NCBI GenBank assembly: GCA_905234995.1
Contig: CAJOJV010000020.1
Span: 3,859 to 54,306, forward strand
Length of the DNA stretch: 50,448 bases
Reading direction: 5' to 3'
Origin: an uncultured Eubacterium sp.
GTDB lineage: Bacteria; Bacillota; Clostridia; Oscillospirales; Acutalibacteraceae
Both the position numbers and the translations under genes were made by a program. The notes under the pieces were generated by a model. The model was not told the origin of the DNA. It did no database searches and was given only the letters and a program-made list of their open reading frames with translations. Below are positions 36,845 through 45,281 of the stretch, piece by piece; the stretch's first letter is position 1; each line of letters opens with the position of its first letter.

Positions 36845-36978
36845 ATTTTTCATATCTAAAAGCAGACAGATTTTGTGAAAGGCAAGGCTTTCGGAAAATT
36901 TTGTGAGGGCGCATACTTAGTGTATGTAACCGAGCAGAATTTACCGTATAACGCAGCATTTCGCAAAATATGCGCTGC
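36845..36978. repeat. structured intergenic element
   Basis: About 130 nt between queH and the third M23 gene without a coding frame I believe. It contains CATAC/GTATG (36912-36926) and GCAGCAT/ATGCGCTGC-type arms near the end (36954-36978). Pieces such as GGCAAGGCTTTCGG and AACCGAGCAGAATTTACCG look conserved in style. It may be a dispersed repeat or a structured RNA or 3' end. Confidence 0.5.
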
Positions 36979-38442
36979 TTAAGTCAAGTAGTTTTTAGGA
37001 TTAATCCTTGTTCCGTCTGCGCGAATTTCAAAGTGGCAATGCGGTCCTGTTGAATTGCCGGTTGAGCCTGAGGAAGCAATCTGCTGTCCCTTATAAACCG
37101 TTTGCCCCGCTGAAACGAGGATTGATGAATTATGGGCATAAAGCGTTACGATTGTTCTGCCCTGAGAATCGGTGCCGTGATAAATCATAACGTAATAGCC
37201 ATAGCTGTAATTAAGCCTTTTAACCGTGAGCACGACGCCCTTCTGCGCGGCAACGACCTTTGAGCCCGTGGGGCACGGGAAATCAATGCCGCCGTGATAA
37301 GAGCCGTTGCTGTAATTCGGGAAGCCCGCGGAAATCGTTGTGTGCCCCGGAACGGGATAGCACATACTGAGCACGGCGTCCGACCTGTTATAAACCTCAA
37401 TATCAGAGGAGCTCTCACCCTCTGCTTCGTCGCGCGGCTTGGTTGTATATTCGGTGACCTGATCCGGAGTGATAATGCCCGCAATCAAATCGCTGATTTC
37501 CTTTTCAACCGCCTCGGTAATCTCCTTATCCTCATTTCTGAATTCGGTGTACATTCCGGTTTCGGCAGTCAGCTTTGCAAAAAGCTCGTCGCTTTCCGCT
37601 CTGTCCTGCGCAAGGATAACCTTCTTCTGCGCAATTTCCTCCTGCGTTTCGGTTAACACATCCTGCTTTGCCTTTTGGTCCTCCTGCTCAATAACAAGCT
37701 TTGAGCGGATTGCCTCAAGCTCGGCTTTCTTTACGTTCAAATCTGATTCCTGCTGCAGGATTGCCTCGGTCTGCTCCTGAATTGACTGCAGAAGCTCGGC
37801 ATCGCTTTTTGAAACCGCTTTTATCATTTCATAGCGGGTTAAGAAGCCCGATAAATCCTTGCAGGTTAAGAGCGCGGTTATCAGATTAAAGCTGCCCGAT
37901 ATATATATTGCACGCATACGCACACAATACGCATCATACTTGGCGTTGAACCTTTCCGTTAATTCATCAAGGATTGCCTGAATACGGTCAACCTCCGCCT
38001 GAAGCGCATCAGCCTGCGTCTGATTTTCGTCTATATCCTTCTGAAGGATATCAATATCCTCCTGATAAGCAAGCACCTGGCTGTCAAGCACGGTTAACTG
38101 CTGATTGAGAACGGCGATTTTTGCATCAAGCGCGTTTATGTATTCCTCGGTAACCTTTGAGGCTTCCGAAAGAGAGGCAATCTTTTCCTCAGCAGCTTTT
38201 AAATCAGCCTCCAGCGCTTCCTTCTGGCTTTCAAGCTTCTGGCGCGCCTCTTCCCTTGCCTCCTCCTCCGAGAGGGTGGTTTCCTCCTCGGGGGGAAGCG
38301 TTGTGGTTTCCTGCTGCTGTTGCTGCTCGGCGGTTGTGCCCTCCTCCTCCGCGAAGGTGGTGAAGCCATAGCAAAGCATTGAGGTTGCAGCAATTGAAGC
38401 AGCCAGAACGCAGCAAATTATTTTATTAAGCTTTTTATGCAT
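36979..38442 (-). CDS. secreted coiled-coil M23 peptidase (third of three)
   Basis: 487 aa. Signal peptide (1-31), then an acidic Gln/Thr/Glu stretch, a long coiled coil (about 55-290) and a C-terminal M23 (LytM) domain from about 365. The zinc and catalytic residues are present: HGGID, the YAHN segment and PHCHFEIR (HxH). The domain cleaves peptidoglycan cross-bridges. The architecture is like EnvC/PcsB, which are gated by FtsEX. It follows two paralogs and ftsEX, 18 nt after the previous gene, with an AAAGGAGG site. Confidence 0.9.
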   Translation of the reverse strand: MHKKLNKIICCVLAASIAATSMLCYGFTTFAEEEGTTAEQQQQQETTTLPPEEETTLSEEEAREEARQKLESQKEALEADLKAAEEKIASLSEASKVTEEYINALDAKIAVLNQQLTVLDSQVLAYQEDIDILQKDIDENQTQADALQAEVDRIQAILDELTERFNAKYDAYCVRMRAIYISGSFNLITALLTCKDLSGFLTRYEMIKAVSKSDAELLQSIQEQTEAILQQESDLNVKKAELEAIRSKLVIEQEDQKAKQDVLTETQEEIAQKKVILAQDRAESDELFAKLTAETGMYTEFRNEDKEITEAVEKEISDLIAGIITPDQVTEYTTKPRDEAEGESSSDIEVYNRSDAVLSMCYPVPGHTTISAGFPNYSNGSYHGGIDFPCPTGSKVVAAQKGVVLTVKRLNYSYGYYVMIYHGTDSQGRTIVTLYAHNSSILVSAGQTVYKGQQIASSGSTGNSTGPHCHFEIRADGTRINPKNYLT

Positions 38443-38460
38443 ATCTGCCCGCCTCCTTTA

Positions 38461-39903
38461 CTACGGCAAATACAATGCCGGATTTTTGCAATCGGCATAA
38501 GCCGAGGTTGGGGTTCGCACCTCAAAATGGCAATGCGGACCCGTTGAATTACCCGTTGAGCCCGAATAAGCAATGAGCTGACCCTTGGTAACGTAATCGC
38601 CTGCCGAAACAAGCCTTGTATTATTATGGGCATAAAGCGTATAAACCTTATCGCCCGAAGCCGTCGTTTTATCGTGCGCGATAACGATATATCTGCCGTA
38701 GCTGCGGTAAGTGCCGTCCTCATTTTTCAAATCGGCAGAAATGATAACCGTGCCCGATTCAGCCGCAACGACCTTTGAATTTGCAGGGCAGCTGAAATCA
38801 GCGCCGCTGTGCCCCGAATAGCCGTGGAACGCGCAGGTGATTTTGGTCTGCGACGGCACGGGATAGGTCAGGCTGATATAATTTGACTCTGCCTTTTGGG
38901 TTGTTGTGGTTGTTGTAGTCGTCGTGGTGGTTGTTGTATTATTTCCCCCGCCCTGCGTGGTTGAGGGCTTGGCGGTTGTTGTCGTAGTTGTAGTTGTCGT
39001 GGTGGTTGTGGTCGTAGGCTGAGAAGCATACTGCGCTGCAGCGCGTGCAATAGCATCGTCAATCTCAGCCATTGCAGCTTTATCCTCTTCAAGGTATTCG
39101 GTGTACATACCCGTTTCATCGTTAAGCTTCTTGAGCAGGGCGTTTGCCTGCTTCGTCTGCTCGGATATTTCCTGCTTTTTGGCATCAAGCGCTTTTTGCT
39201 TTTCCTCAAGCGCGGGGAGCGCCGCCTCCAATTCAGCCTGAGTTGCGGCAAGCTCTGCCTGAGTTGCGGCAAGCTTTTCGTTTTCCGCCGAAATCTGCTC
39301 CTTTGAAGCGGTTAACTGCGCCATTTCATCATCAATCTGGGCAAGCAGCTCGCCATCCTGCTTTGAAACGCGGCGAATCATCTCATAGCGCGTTAAAAGC
39401 TGGGAAATATCATCGCTGGTTAAAAGAAACGAAAGCACGTTGGTTTCGCCGCTGATATACATTGCGCGCAGGCGCTTGCAATAAAGCTGATATTTATCTG
39501 AGAAATCTGCTTCCTCTTTATTATATTCCTCGGTAAGGCGGGAAATCTCTGCCGTTGAGGCGGCAATTTCCTGCTCATTTTTCACCTGAGTGATTTCCAG
39601 ATTTTCAATCTGCGCCTTATCCTTTGCAATTTCATTGTTAACAATTTCAAGCTGCTGCTGAAGATAAACGATTTTCTGATTTAAGGTATCAAGATATTCC
39701 TGTGTGCTTGTGGACTGCGCCGCAAGCTCATCAAGCTTATTCTGAGTTTCCTTGATTCTCTGCTCAAGCTGAGCCTTTTCCTGCTCATCGGTGAGCTGAT
39801 TTTCAGCCGTGGCGCTGAACGAGCAGGTGGCAAAGAGAAAACAAGAAGCCAACAAAACGGCAAGCGCTTTTTTAAGCCCTGTTAACAGTTTCATTGACTT
39901 CAC
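38461..39903 (-). CDS. secreted coiled-coil M23 peptidase with Thr-rich linker (second of three)
   Basis: 480 aa. Signal peptide (1-33), coiled coil (about 35-280), a linker of two uninterrupted Thr runs of about 13 each split by AKPSTTQGGGNN (coding 38900-39016), and the M23 domain (about 365-480). Active-site residues are HSGAD and PHCHFEVR. The Thr runs are candidates for O-glycosylation and could space the enzyme through the wall. It has its own promoter (39944-39972) besides possible read-through from ftsEX. Confidence 0.9.
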   Translation of the reverse strand: MKSMKLLTGLKKALAVLLASCFLFATCSFSATAENQLTDEQEKAQLEQRIKETQNKLDELAAQSTSTQEYLDTLNQKIVYLQQQLEIVNNEIAKDKAQIENLEITQVKNEQEIAASTAEISRLTEEYNKEEADFSDKYQLYCKRLRAMYISGETNVLSFLLTSDDISQLLTRYEMIRRVSKQDGELLAQIDDEMAQLTASKEQISAENEKLAATQAELAATQAELEAALPALEEKQKALDAKKQEISEQTKQANALLKKLNDETGMYTEYLEEDKAAMAEIDDAIARAAAQYASQPTTTTTTTTTTTTTTAKPSTTQGGGNNTTTTTTTTTTTTTQKAESNYISLTYPVPSQTKITCAFHGYSGHSGADFSCPANSKVVAAESGTVIISADLKNEDGTYRSYGRYIVIAHDKTTASGDKVYTLYAHNNTRLVSAGDYVTKGQLIAYSGSTGNSTGPHCHFEVRTPTSAYADCKNPALYLP

Positions 39904-39943
39904 TTCCTTTAATATTCCTTAATGCTTAAAACATCTAAAGTAT

Positions 39944-39972
39944 ATTATACCAAATAAAAGTTAAATTAACAA
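39944..39972 (-). promoter_or_regulatory. sigma-A promoter of the second M23 gene
   Basis: TTGTTA (39967-39972) and TATAAT (39944-39949) with a 17-bp spacer on the minus strand, 41 nt before the ATG. Confidence 0.75.
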
Positions 39973-39999
39973 TATTAAATTGAATATTCTTTTCGAAAA

Positions 40000-41235
40000 T
40001 TACAGATAGCTGAGCGGATTAACTCTGTTGCCGTTCAGGCGCACCTCGAAATGGCAGTGCGGACCCGTTGAATTGCCCGTTGAGCCCGAATAAGCGATAA
40101 GCTGACCCTTGGTTACGGTATCGCCAACTGAAACGAGCAGCGAGCTGTTGTGAGCATAAAGGGTTGAAAGCCCGTTGCCGTGGTCAATCAGAATATATTT
40201 GCCGTAGCTGTATGTAAGGCTCTTTGCAATAACAACCGTGCCCGAATCAGCTGCATGAACCTCAGTGCCCGTGGGGCAACGGAAATCAACGCCGCCGTGA
40301 TAAGAGCCGTTGCTGTAATTCGGATAGCCTGCGGAAATCGTGCGCGAGCTTGTGGGATAAGCAAGCTGACCCGTGCCCTGAACGTAATTATCGCTGCCGG
40401 AATTACTCTTTGCTGCAGCAAGCGCAGCCTTGATTTCGGAATCAATCTGCTGCTGCTCTGCCTTACTTGCGGAAATAGTTTCCTGAATTTCAGCAGTCTG
40501 GCTATTGAGCTTTGCGATTGCCGCATTACATTCGGCAACCTGTGAATCAAGCTCTTTTCTTGAAGCCGTGATATCATCAATAGAAGCCTGAAGCTCTGCT
40601 TTCTGAGCATCAAGATTTTCCTTATCCTGCTGAAGCTCCTGCTTTTTAAGCTCAAGCTCATGGCGCTTTTCCTCAATCTCCTGCATCTTTTTCATCAGGG
40701 AATCAAGGGTTTCGCTATCCTGCTCTGAAACGCTTTTAACCATTTCAGCGCGGGTTAAAACGGCGCTCATATCGCCGCTTTCAAGCAGAATTTCAAGAGT
40801 TGTTACATTACCTGAAATATACATAGCGCGCAGGCGTTGGCAATACTGGCTGTAAACCTCGTCAAACTCTGCCTGCTTCTTATCTATTTCATTCTGAGCC
40901 TCTTCAATTTCAGCCTCTGTTTTTTCAATTTTTGCCTCAATGGCATTAATCTCTTTCTGAAGGGCTTCCTTTTCATCCTCAAGCTTATCAATCTTATCCT
41001 GAAGAAGGGAAACCTTTGCCATCAGGGCATCAACATATTCCTGAGTTTCCGCCTTTTCGGAATTAAGACTTTTGATTTTTGCCTCAGCCGCATCAATCTG
41101 CTGCTGGATTTTTTCCTTTTCCTTCTGCAGCTCGGAAGCAGATTTTGCCTCTGCCGCAAAGGAGGAACCCAGAACGAACATAACGCTGAGAGCAATACAT
41201 ATAATTCTTAAAAAGCCTTTTGATTTAAATTGCAC
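40000..41235 (-). CDS. secreted coiled-coil M23 peptidase (first of three, coupled to ftsX)
   Basis: 411 aa starting at a GTG (41233-41235) that overlaps the end of ftsX, with an AGGAAGG site inside ftsX. Signal peptide (1-30), coiled coil (about 32-270) and M23 domain (about 295-411) with HGGVD, YAHN and PHCHFEVR. Tight coupling to ftsEX suggests it is the primary partner. FtsX extracellular loops bind the coiled coil of such proteins in other bacteria (PcsB, EnvC), and ATP use by FtsE then opens the hydrolase. Here the coupled gene is catalytically complete, unlike EnvC. Confidence 0.92.
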   Translation of the reverse strand: MQFKSKGFLRIICIALSVMFVLGSSFAAEAKSASELQKEKEKIQQQIDAAEAKIKSLNSEKAETQEYVDALMAKVSLLQDKIDKLEDEKEALQKEINAIEAKIEKTEAEIEEAQNEIDKKQAEFDEVYSQYCQRLRAMYISGNVTTLEILLESGDMSAVLTRAEMVKSVSEQDSETLDSLMKKMQEIEEKRHELELKKQELQQDKENLDAQKAELQASIDDITASRKELDSQVAECNAAIAKLNSQTAEIQETISASKAEQQQIDSEIKAALAAAKSNSGSDNYVQGTGQLAYPTSSRTISAGYPNYSNGSYHGGVDFRCPTGTEVHAADSGTVVIAKSLTYSYGKYILIDHGNGLSTLYAHNSSLLVSVGDTVTKGQLIAYSGSTGNSTGPHCHFEVRLNGNRVNPLSYL

Positions 41236-42145
41236 TTATCTCACTACCTTCCTTATTAAGGTATCTGCCCATTGAAATCAAAGCGCCGCCTACGCCCGTT
41301 ACGATACCGATTGCAACGAAAATGCCGAGCATCGGAAGTGCATAGCCGTCAAATTTGAGAGCCTCAAGGCTGAGCGAATTAAGCAGCTCGCTGAACTGCT
41401 TAACGGCAAACACATAAAAGCCCCATACAAGCCCGAGCGAAATTACGCCCGAAACTATGCCTAAAATCATTCCCTCTACCACGAAGGGCAACCGCACGAA
41501 GCTGTTGGTTGCGCCGACGGATTTCATAATTTGGATTTCAAGCTTTCTTGAATAAACGGTGAGCTTAATGGTGTTTGAAATGATGAAAACGGAAATTGCA
41601 AGCAGCACTGCGATAATGATTACCGAAATAACCTCAATGCCGTGGCGGATTGTTACAAGCTTCTTTGCAAGATCCTTATTTTCGCGAATCGTTTCAATAT
41701 GGTTCATCTGACGGATCTGATCAATCGTGCCGTCAAATTGTGAAAGGTCTTCAACCGTTACTTTATAAGCATCGGGAAGCGGGATATCTGAGCTTATCTC
41801 AGTGAAGAATTCGCGCTGAGCCTCCTCCATGGTTGCAAGCTGCTCAGCCCACGCGTCCTCCTTGGCAATGAACTCAACCTCTTTGATATTATCAATACCC
41901 TTGAGCTGAGTGCCCATTGCGGTTATATCCGCATCCGCGGTGCCGTCCTCAATATAAACCATAACTACGTTTTCCTCTTCAATTCTGCTGAGAAGAGAAT
42001 CTATATTCAGGAAAATCATTGAAGCGCAGCCGATGAGCACAAGGCAGCTCATAAGCACGCAGATTGAAGCAACGCTCATCATCCTGTTAGTCCAGGTGTT
42101 TCTGAAGCCCTCTTTCAGGAGGTATCTTAAACTTGACGCCGTCAT
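41225..42145 (-). CDS. ftsX: cell division ABC transporter permease FtsX
   Basis: 306 aa. A short cytoplasmic N-terminus ending in a basic segment precedes the first membrane helix (about 23-48). A large extracellular loop (about 50-170) follows, then three helices (about 175-200, 225-250 and 270-295) before the C-terminus. The loop is where FtsX binds its secreted hydrolase partner in known systems. It overlaps ftsE by 1 nt (TAATG). Confidence 0.95.
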   Translation of the reverse strand: MTASSLRYLLKEGFRNTWTNRMMSVASICVLMSCLVLIGCASMIFLNIDSLLSRIEEENVVMVYIEDGTADADITAMGTQLKGIDNIKEVEFIAKEDAWAEQLATMEEAQREFFTEISSDIPLPDAYKVTVEDLSQFDGTIDQIRQMNHIETIRENKDLAKKLVTIRHGIEVISVIIIAVLLAISVFIISNTIKLTVYSRKLEIQIMKSVGATNSFVRLPFVVEGMILGIVSGVISLGLVWGFYVFAVKQFSELLNSLSLEALKFDGYALPMLGIFVAIGIVTGVGGALISMGRYLNKEGSEISAI

Positions 42146-43041
42146 TACTCATCACCTCCGTCTTCAAATTCATCAATCACTTCAAAGTCAGCCTCGGCGC
42201 TTTCATCTGCCGTTGCAGTATCCTCGCCCTCGCTGTCCTCATTTGCAAAATCCTCATCAATGGATTCAAAAATATCCTCAACGTCCTCGCCGAGCTTAAC
42301 GTCCTCGTTAAAGAAAATCATTTCATTCTGATTTTCGGGAACGCTGGCGTCAAACTGAGCGTGAGTCGGGTCCGGAGTATCGGAAACGACCTCGCCGTTT
42401 TTGATAACGATAACCCTGCGCGGGAAGGCGCGAACCAAATCGTGCTCGTGCGTTACCATAATTACGGTGGTGCCGTTGTTATTAATCTTTGTGAGCATAT
42501 CAACGATTTCGTGGCTCATCTCGGGGTCAACATTGCCCGTGGGCTCATCGGCAATAATCAGCTTGGGATTATTAACGAGCGCCCTTGCAAGGGAAACGCG
42601 CTGCTGCTCGCCGCCCGAAAGCTCGTTCGGCATTGAGCGCGCCTTGTGGGAAAGACCCACGAGCTGAAGAATATAGGGAACTCTTTTTCTGATATCCTTT
42701 TCCTTTGCGCCGATAACGCGCATTGCAAACGCAACGTTATCATAAACGCTCATCTTTGAGATAAGGCGGAAATCCTGGAAAACGATGCCCATCGTTCTTC
42801 TGTAATACGGAATCTGCTTTTTCTTAATTGTATCCGAGGAATAATCGCCGACGATTACGGTGCCCTCGGTTGGCTTTTCCTCGTGCATAATGAGCTTCAG
42901 GAAGGTGGATTTACCCGCGCCTGAAGCGCCGACAACGAAAACGAACTCGCCATCCTCAATTTTGATGTTAACATTTTTGAGGGCGGTGGTGTTTAGATTA
43001 TTGCCGTCATAAATCTTCGTAACATCACGAAATTCAATCAT
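42145..43041 (-). CDS. ftsE: cell division ATP-binding protein FtsE with acidic C-terminal tail
   Basis: 298 aa. Walker A GASGAGKST (38-46), signature LSGGEQQR (141-148) and Walker B LIIADEP (161-167) are intact. FtsE is normally about 225-230 aa. Here residues from about 228 on form a tail of roughly 70 residues dominated by Asp and Glu (about one in three). The tail has no counterpart in the usual protein and probably lies in the cytoplasm. With FtsX it forms the complex that controls peptidoglycan hydrolysis. Promoter at 43131-43159; AGAGG site. Confidence 0.95.
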   Translation of the reverse strand: MIEFRDVTKIYDGNNLNTTALKNVNIKIEDGEFVFVVGASGAGKSTFLKLIMHEEKPTEGTVIVGDYSSDTIKKKQIPYYRRTMGIVFQDFRLISKMSVYDNVAFAMRVIGAKEKDIRKRVPYILQLVGLSHKARSMPNELSGGEQQRVSLARALVNNPKLIIADEPTGNVDPEMSHEIVDMLTKINNNGTTVIMVTHEHDLVRAFPRRVIVIKNGEVVSDTPDPTHAQFDASVPENQNEMIFFNEDVKLGEDVEDIFESIDEDFANEDSEGEDTATADESAEADFEVIDEFEDGGDE

Positions 43042-43130
43042 GATTCTTTACCTCTTGCCTTTAGATTTCAACAATGCCTTTTTGCACATTCGCAGATTGG
43101 GGCATTTTAAAATGCTTATTATTAATCTAT

Positions 43131-43159
43131 ATAATAACTCATATAACCGCATAAATCAA
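43131..43159 (-). promoter_or_regulatory. sigma-A promoter of ftsEX and the M23 genes
   Basis: TTGATT (43154-43159) and TATTAT (43131-43136) with a 17-bp spacer on the minus strand. The leader contains a palindrome, GCATTTTAAAATGC (about 43102-43115). Confidence 0.7.
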
Positions 43160-43189
43160 GTTTTTGATGTTATTTTTTTGTAAATAATG

Positions 43190-43203
43190 TTACAAATTTG
43201 TAA
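43190..43203. other. perfect 14-bp palindrome upstream of the ftsE promoter
   Basis: TTACAAATTTGTAA lies about 30 bp upstream of the ftsE -35. It is symmetric enough to be a dimeric regulator site. The regulator is unknown, and the region is AT-rich, so chance is possible. Confidence 0.35.
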
Positions 43204-43206
43204 AAA

Positions 43207-43237
43207 GAAAAGCGGCAACACTTTATTAGTGTTGCCG
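43207..43237 (-). terminator. intrinsic terminator of the PucR/CdaR-type gene
   Basis: The stem CGGCAACACT/AGTGTTGCCG (43213-43222 and 43228-43237) has a 5-nt loop, and a T-rich tract follows on the minus strand. Confidence 0.88.
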
Positions 43238-43252
43238 AAAATTTCCAATCTA

Positions 43253-44338
43253 TTAATACTTAACGGGGCTTGATTCGAGATACTTATTAACCATAAGCGC
43301 AACCTTGAAGATGATTGCGTCATCAAATTCTCTTAAATCAAGGCCTGTGATTTTCTTGATTTTCTCAAGGCGGTAAACGAGCGTGTTTCTGTGAACGAAG
43401 AGCTTGCGGCTCGTTTCCGATACGTTAAGATTATTTTCAAAGAACTTCTGGATTGTGAACAGAGTTTCCTGATCAAGCGAATCGATTGAGCCCTGCTTGA
43501 ACACCTCTTTGAGATACATTTCGCAAAGGGTTGTGGGCAGCTGATAAATCAGGCGGGCAATGCCGAGATTTTCATAGCTTGCGATATTCTGCTCCGTGTC
43601 AAACACCTTGCCGACCTCAAGCGAAACCTGAGCCTCCTTGAAGGAGCGCGCCAAATCCTTAACGCCCGTTACGCAGGTGCCGATGCCGACAACGGCTTTG
43701 CAGTAAAATTCGGTTGAAAGCGTGTCACAAATTGAGCGGGCAAGCTTTTCCAAATCCTTCATCTCAACATTTGAGCGAACCTCTTTGATAAGGGCGATAT
43801 CGCTTTCGTTGATGTTTATAACAAAATCCTTTGTTTTATCGGGGAAGAAATTCTGAATAACGTCATAAACCGAAACATCCGTCTTCTGCGGAACGCGGAT
43901 GATGAAAACGACCCTCGTTGCATCGTTATTAAAATGAAGCTCGCGGCTTTTGATATAAATATCGCCGGGAAGAATATTATTAAGAATAACGTTTTTAACG
44001 AAATTTGAGCGGTCAAACTTCTCATCGTTATTCTGCTTAATCTGCGAAAAAGCAACGGCGATAATATCCGAATAATGCTTGCTTAAATCATCGGTACCGT
44101 CAACAAAAACGGCGTATTCGGGATGAAGCGCGCTGCCGAAAGCCTTATAGGTGCAGCCGTCAACGCAGGTTTGAAGCCCTGAGAAAACGCCCGCGGAAAC
44201 AACGCCCTTGCGGATTTCGCCAATCTGCCCAAGCTCTGAACAGGCAATAACGGAGCCGCTTTCATCAACAACGCCGATATTGCGGTCAATAGCATCCCTC
44301 ATCTGATTTACGATGCCCTGAAATAATCTGTTAGGCAT
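43253..44338 (-). CDS. PucR/CdaR-family transcriptional regulator
   Basis: 361 aa from the ATG at 44338 (GGGAGGG site). The N-terminal sensory region (1-115) begins QGIVNQMRDAIDRNIGVVDESGSVIACS, reminiscent of the sugar-diacid-recognition domain. A central region (about 130-280) resembles the degenerate GGDEF-like domain of this family. The C-terminal PucR-type HTH (LNVSETSRKLFVHRNTLVYRLEKI) lies at about 305-345. Such proteins sense small metabolites and often act on their own neighbours. Here the gene stands alone between terminators, so its target is not obvious. Confidence 0.85.
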   Translation of the reverse strand: MPNRLFQGIVNQMRDAIDRNIGVVDESGSVIACSELGQIGEIRKGVVSAGVFSGLQTCVDGCTYKAFGSALHPEYAVFVDGTDDLSKHYSDIIAVAFSQIKQNNDEKFDRSNFVKNVILNNILPGDIYIKSRELHFNNDATRVVFIIRVPQKTDVSVYDVIQNFFPDKTKDFVININESDIALIKEVRSNVEMKDLEKLARSICDTLSTEFYCKAVVGIGTCVTGVKDLARSFKEAQVSLEVGKVFDTEQNIASYENLGIARLIYQLPTTLCEMYLKEVFKQGSIDSLDQETLFTIQKFFENNLNVSETSRKLFVHRNTLVYRLEKIKKITGLDLREFDDAIIFKVALMVNKYLESSPVKY

Positions 44339-44406
44339 AATATGCCCTCCCCTCAACAACAAAAAGAACTAAATTTATACAAAAGATAAACTAATCTCTT
44401 GTTGAT

Positions 44407-44435
44407 ATTATACAAGGGCGTTAAACAATTTGCAA
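44407..44435 (-). promoter_or_regulatory. sigma-A promoter of the PucR/CdaR-type gene
   Basis: TTGCAA (44430-44435) and TATAAT (44407-44412) with a 17-bp spacer on the minus strand. In the rest of the gap to 44560 I see only the stem GCCGCAG/CTGCGGC with a long loop around an ATATAT palindrome (about 44494-44534). Confidence 0.72.
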
Positions 44436-44560
44436 GCATTTTAACTAAGTTTTTTATATTTTTTTGTTTAACTTGCATAAATAGTTGAAATGCCGCAGTC
44501 TGACCACAATATATAGTGTTCATCGCTGCGGCTTCGTTATTTTTTTCACAAAAAACCTTG

Positions 44561-45277
44561 TCAGTTTTGCTCAATTATCAGTGCTAATTCGTCATTTTTA
44601 ATAAATCTGCACTCCCCTTCGGCAAGTGAAGCATCAAGCTCAAGGGCGCCCATTTTTGTTCGTTTCAGCTCAAGCACCTTAATTCCGCGCGCGGCGAACA
44701 TTCTTTTAACCTGATGATACATTCCCTGAGAGATAACCGCCTGCGCGATTTTGCAATCCTCGCTGACGGGCATTAGCTGCGCCGGCAGGCAGCGTTCCTC
44801 CCCTAATTCAATTCCCGACTCAAAGGCTGCAATATCCTCGGGCTGAACGGGCTTGTCCAGCACAGCAAGATAAGTTTTTTCAATATGCTTTTTCGGGCTT
44901 AAAATATTGTGGGCAAATTCGCCGTCATCGGTTATGAGCATAAAGCCCGTTGTATCCTTATCAAGCCTACCCGCGGGGAAAAGTCCGCGGCGCACAAACT
45001 CGGGCGGCAGAATATCCAGCACGGTTTTTTCGCCCGTTTTGCTGCCGTCCGTTGATGAAATTACGCCCTTCGGCTTATTCATCATTATATATACATATCT
45101 ATTATATTCAATTTCCCTGCCGCTGACGGTCAGCCTGTCCGCCTGCAAATCCGCCTTTTCATCCGCGGATTTTACGGGCACGCCGTTTTTCTGCACCTGC
45201 TTTTGCTTAATCAGCGACTTTGCCTCGCTTCTCGTAACATTTAAAGCGGAGGCGATTATTTTATCAATTCTTTCCAT
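44561..45277 (-). CDS. rsuA: 16S rRNA pseudouridine synthase (RsuA type)
   Basis: 238 aa. The N-terminal S4 RNA-binding domain (1-55) includes TRSEAKSLIKQKQVQKNG. The catalytic domain has MNKPKGVISS, the active-site motif GRLDKDTTG (Asp106) and a HQVKRMFAARG segment. RsuA modifies U516 of 16S rRNA. Related enzymes act on other rRNA sites, and RsuA is the closest by size and motif. It follows the DUF4830 gene closely (4 nt). Confidence 0.9.
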   Translation of the reverse strand: MERIDKIIASALNVTRSEAKSLIKQKQVQKNGVPVKSADEKADLQADRLTVSGREIEYNRYVYIMMNKPKGVISSTDGSKTGEKTVLDILPPEFVRRGLFPAGRLDKDTTGFMLITDDGEFAHNILSPKKHIEKTYLAVLDKPVQPEDIAAFESGIELGEERCLPAQLMPVSEDCKIAQAVISQGMYHQVKRMFAARGIKVLELKRTKMGALELDASLAEGECRFIKNDELALIIEQN

Positions 45278-45281
45278 AAAG

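Noticed and set aside
44353-44574. Possible 73-aa gene on the minus strand upstream of the PucR/CdaR-type gene
   Set aside because: It spans that gene's promoter and has no ribosome binding site or domain; treated as non-coding.
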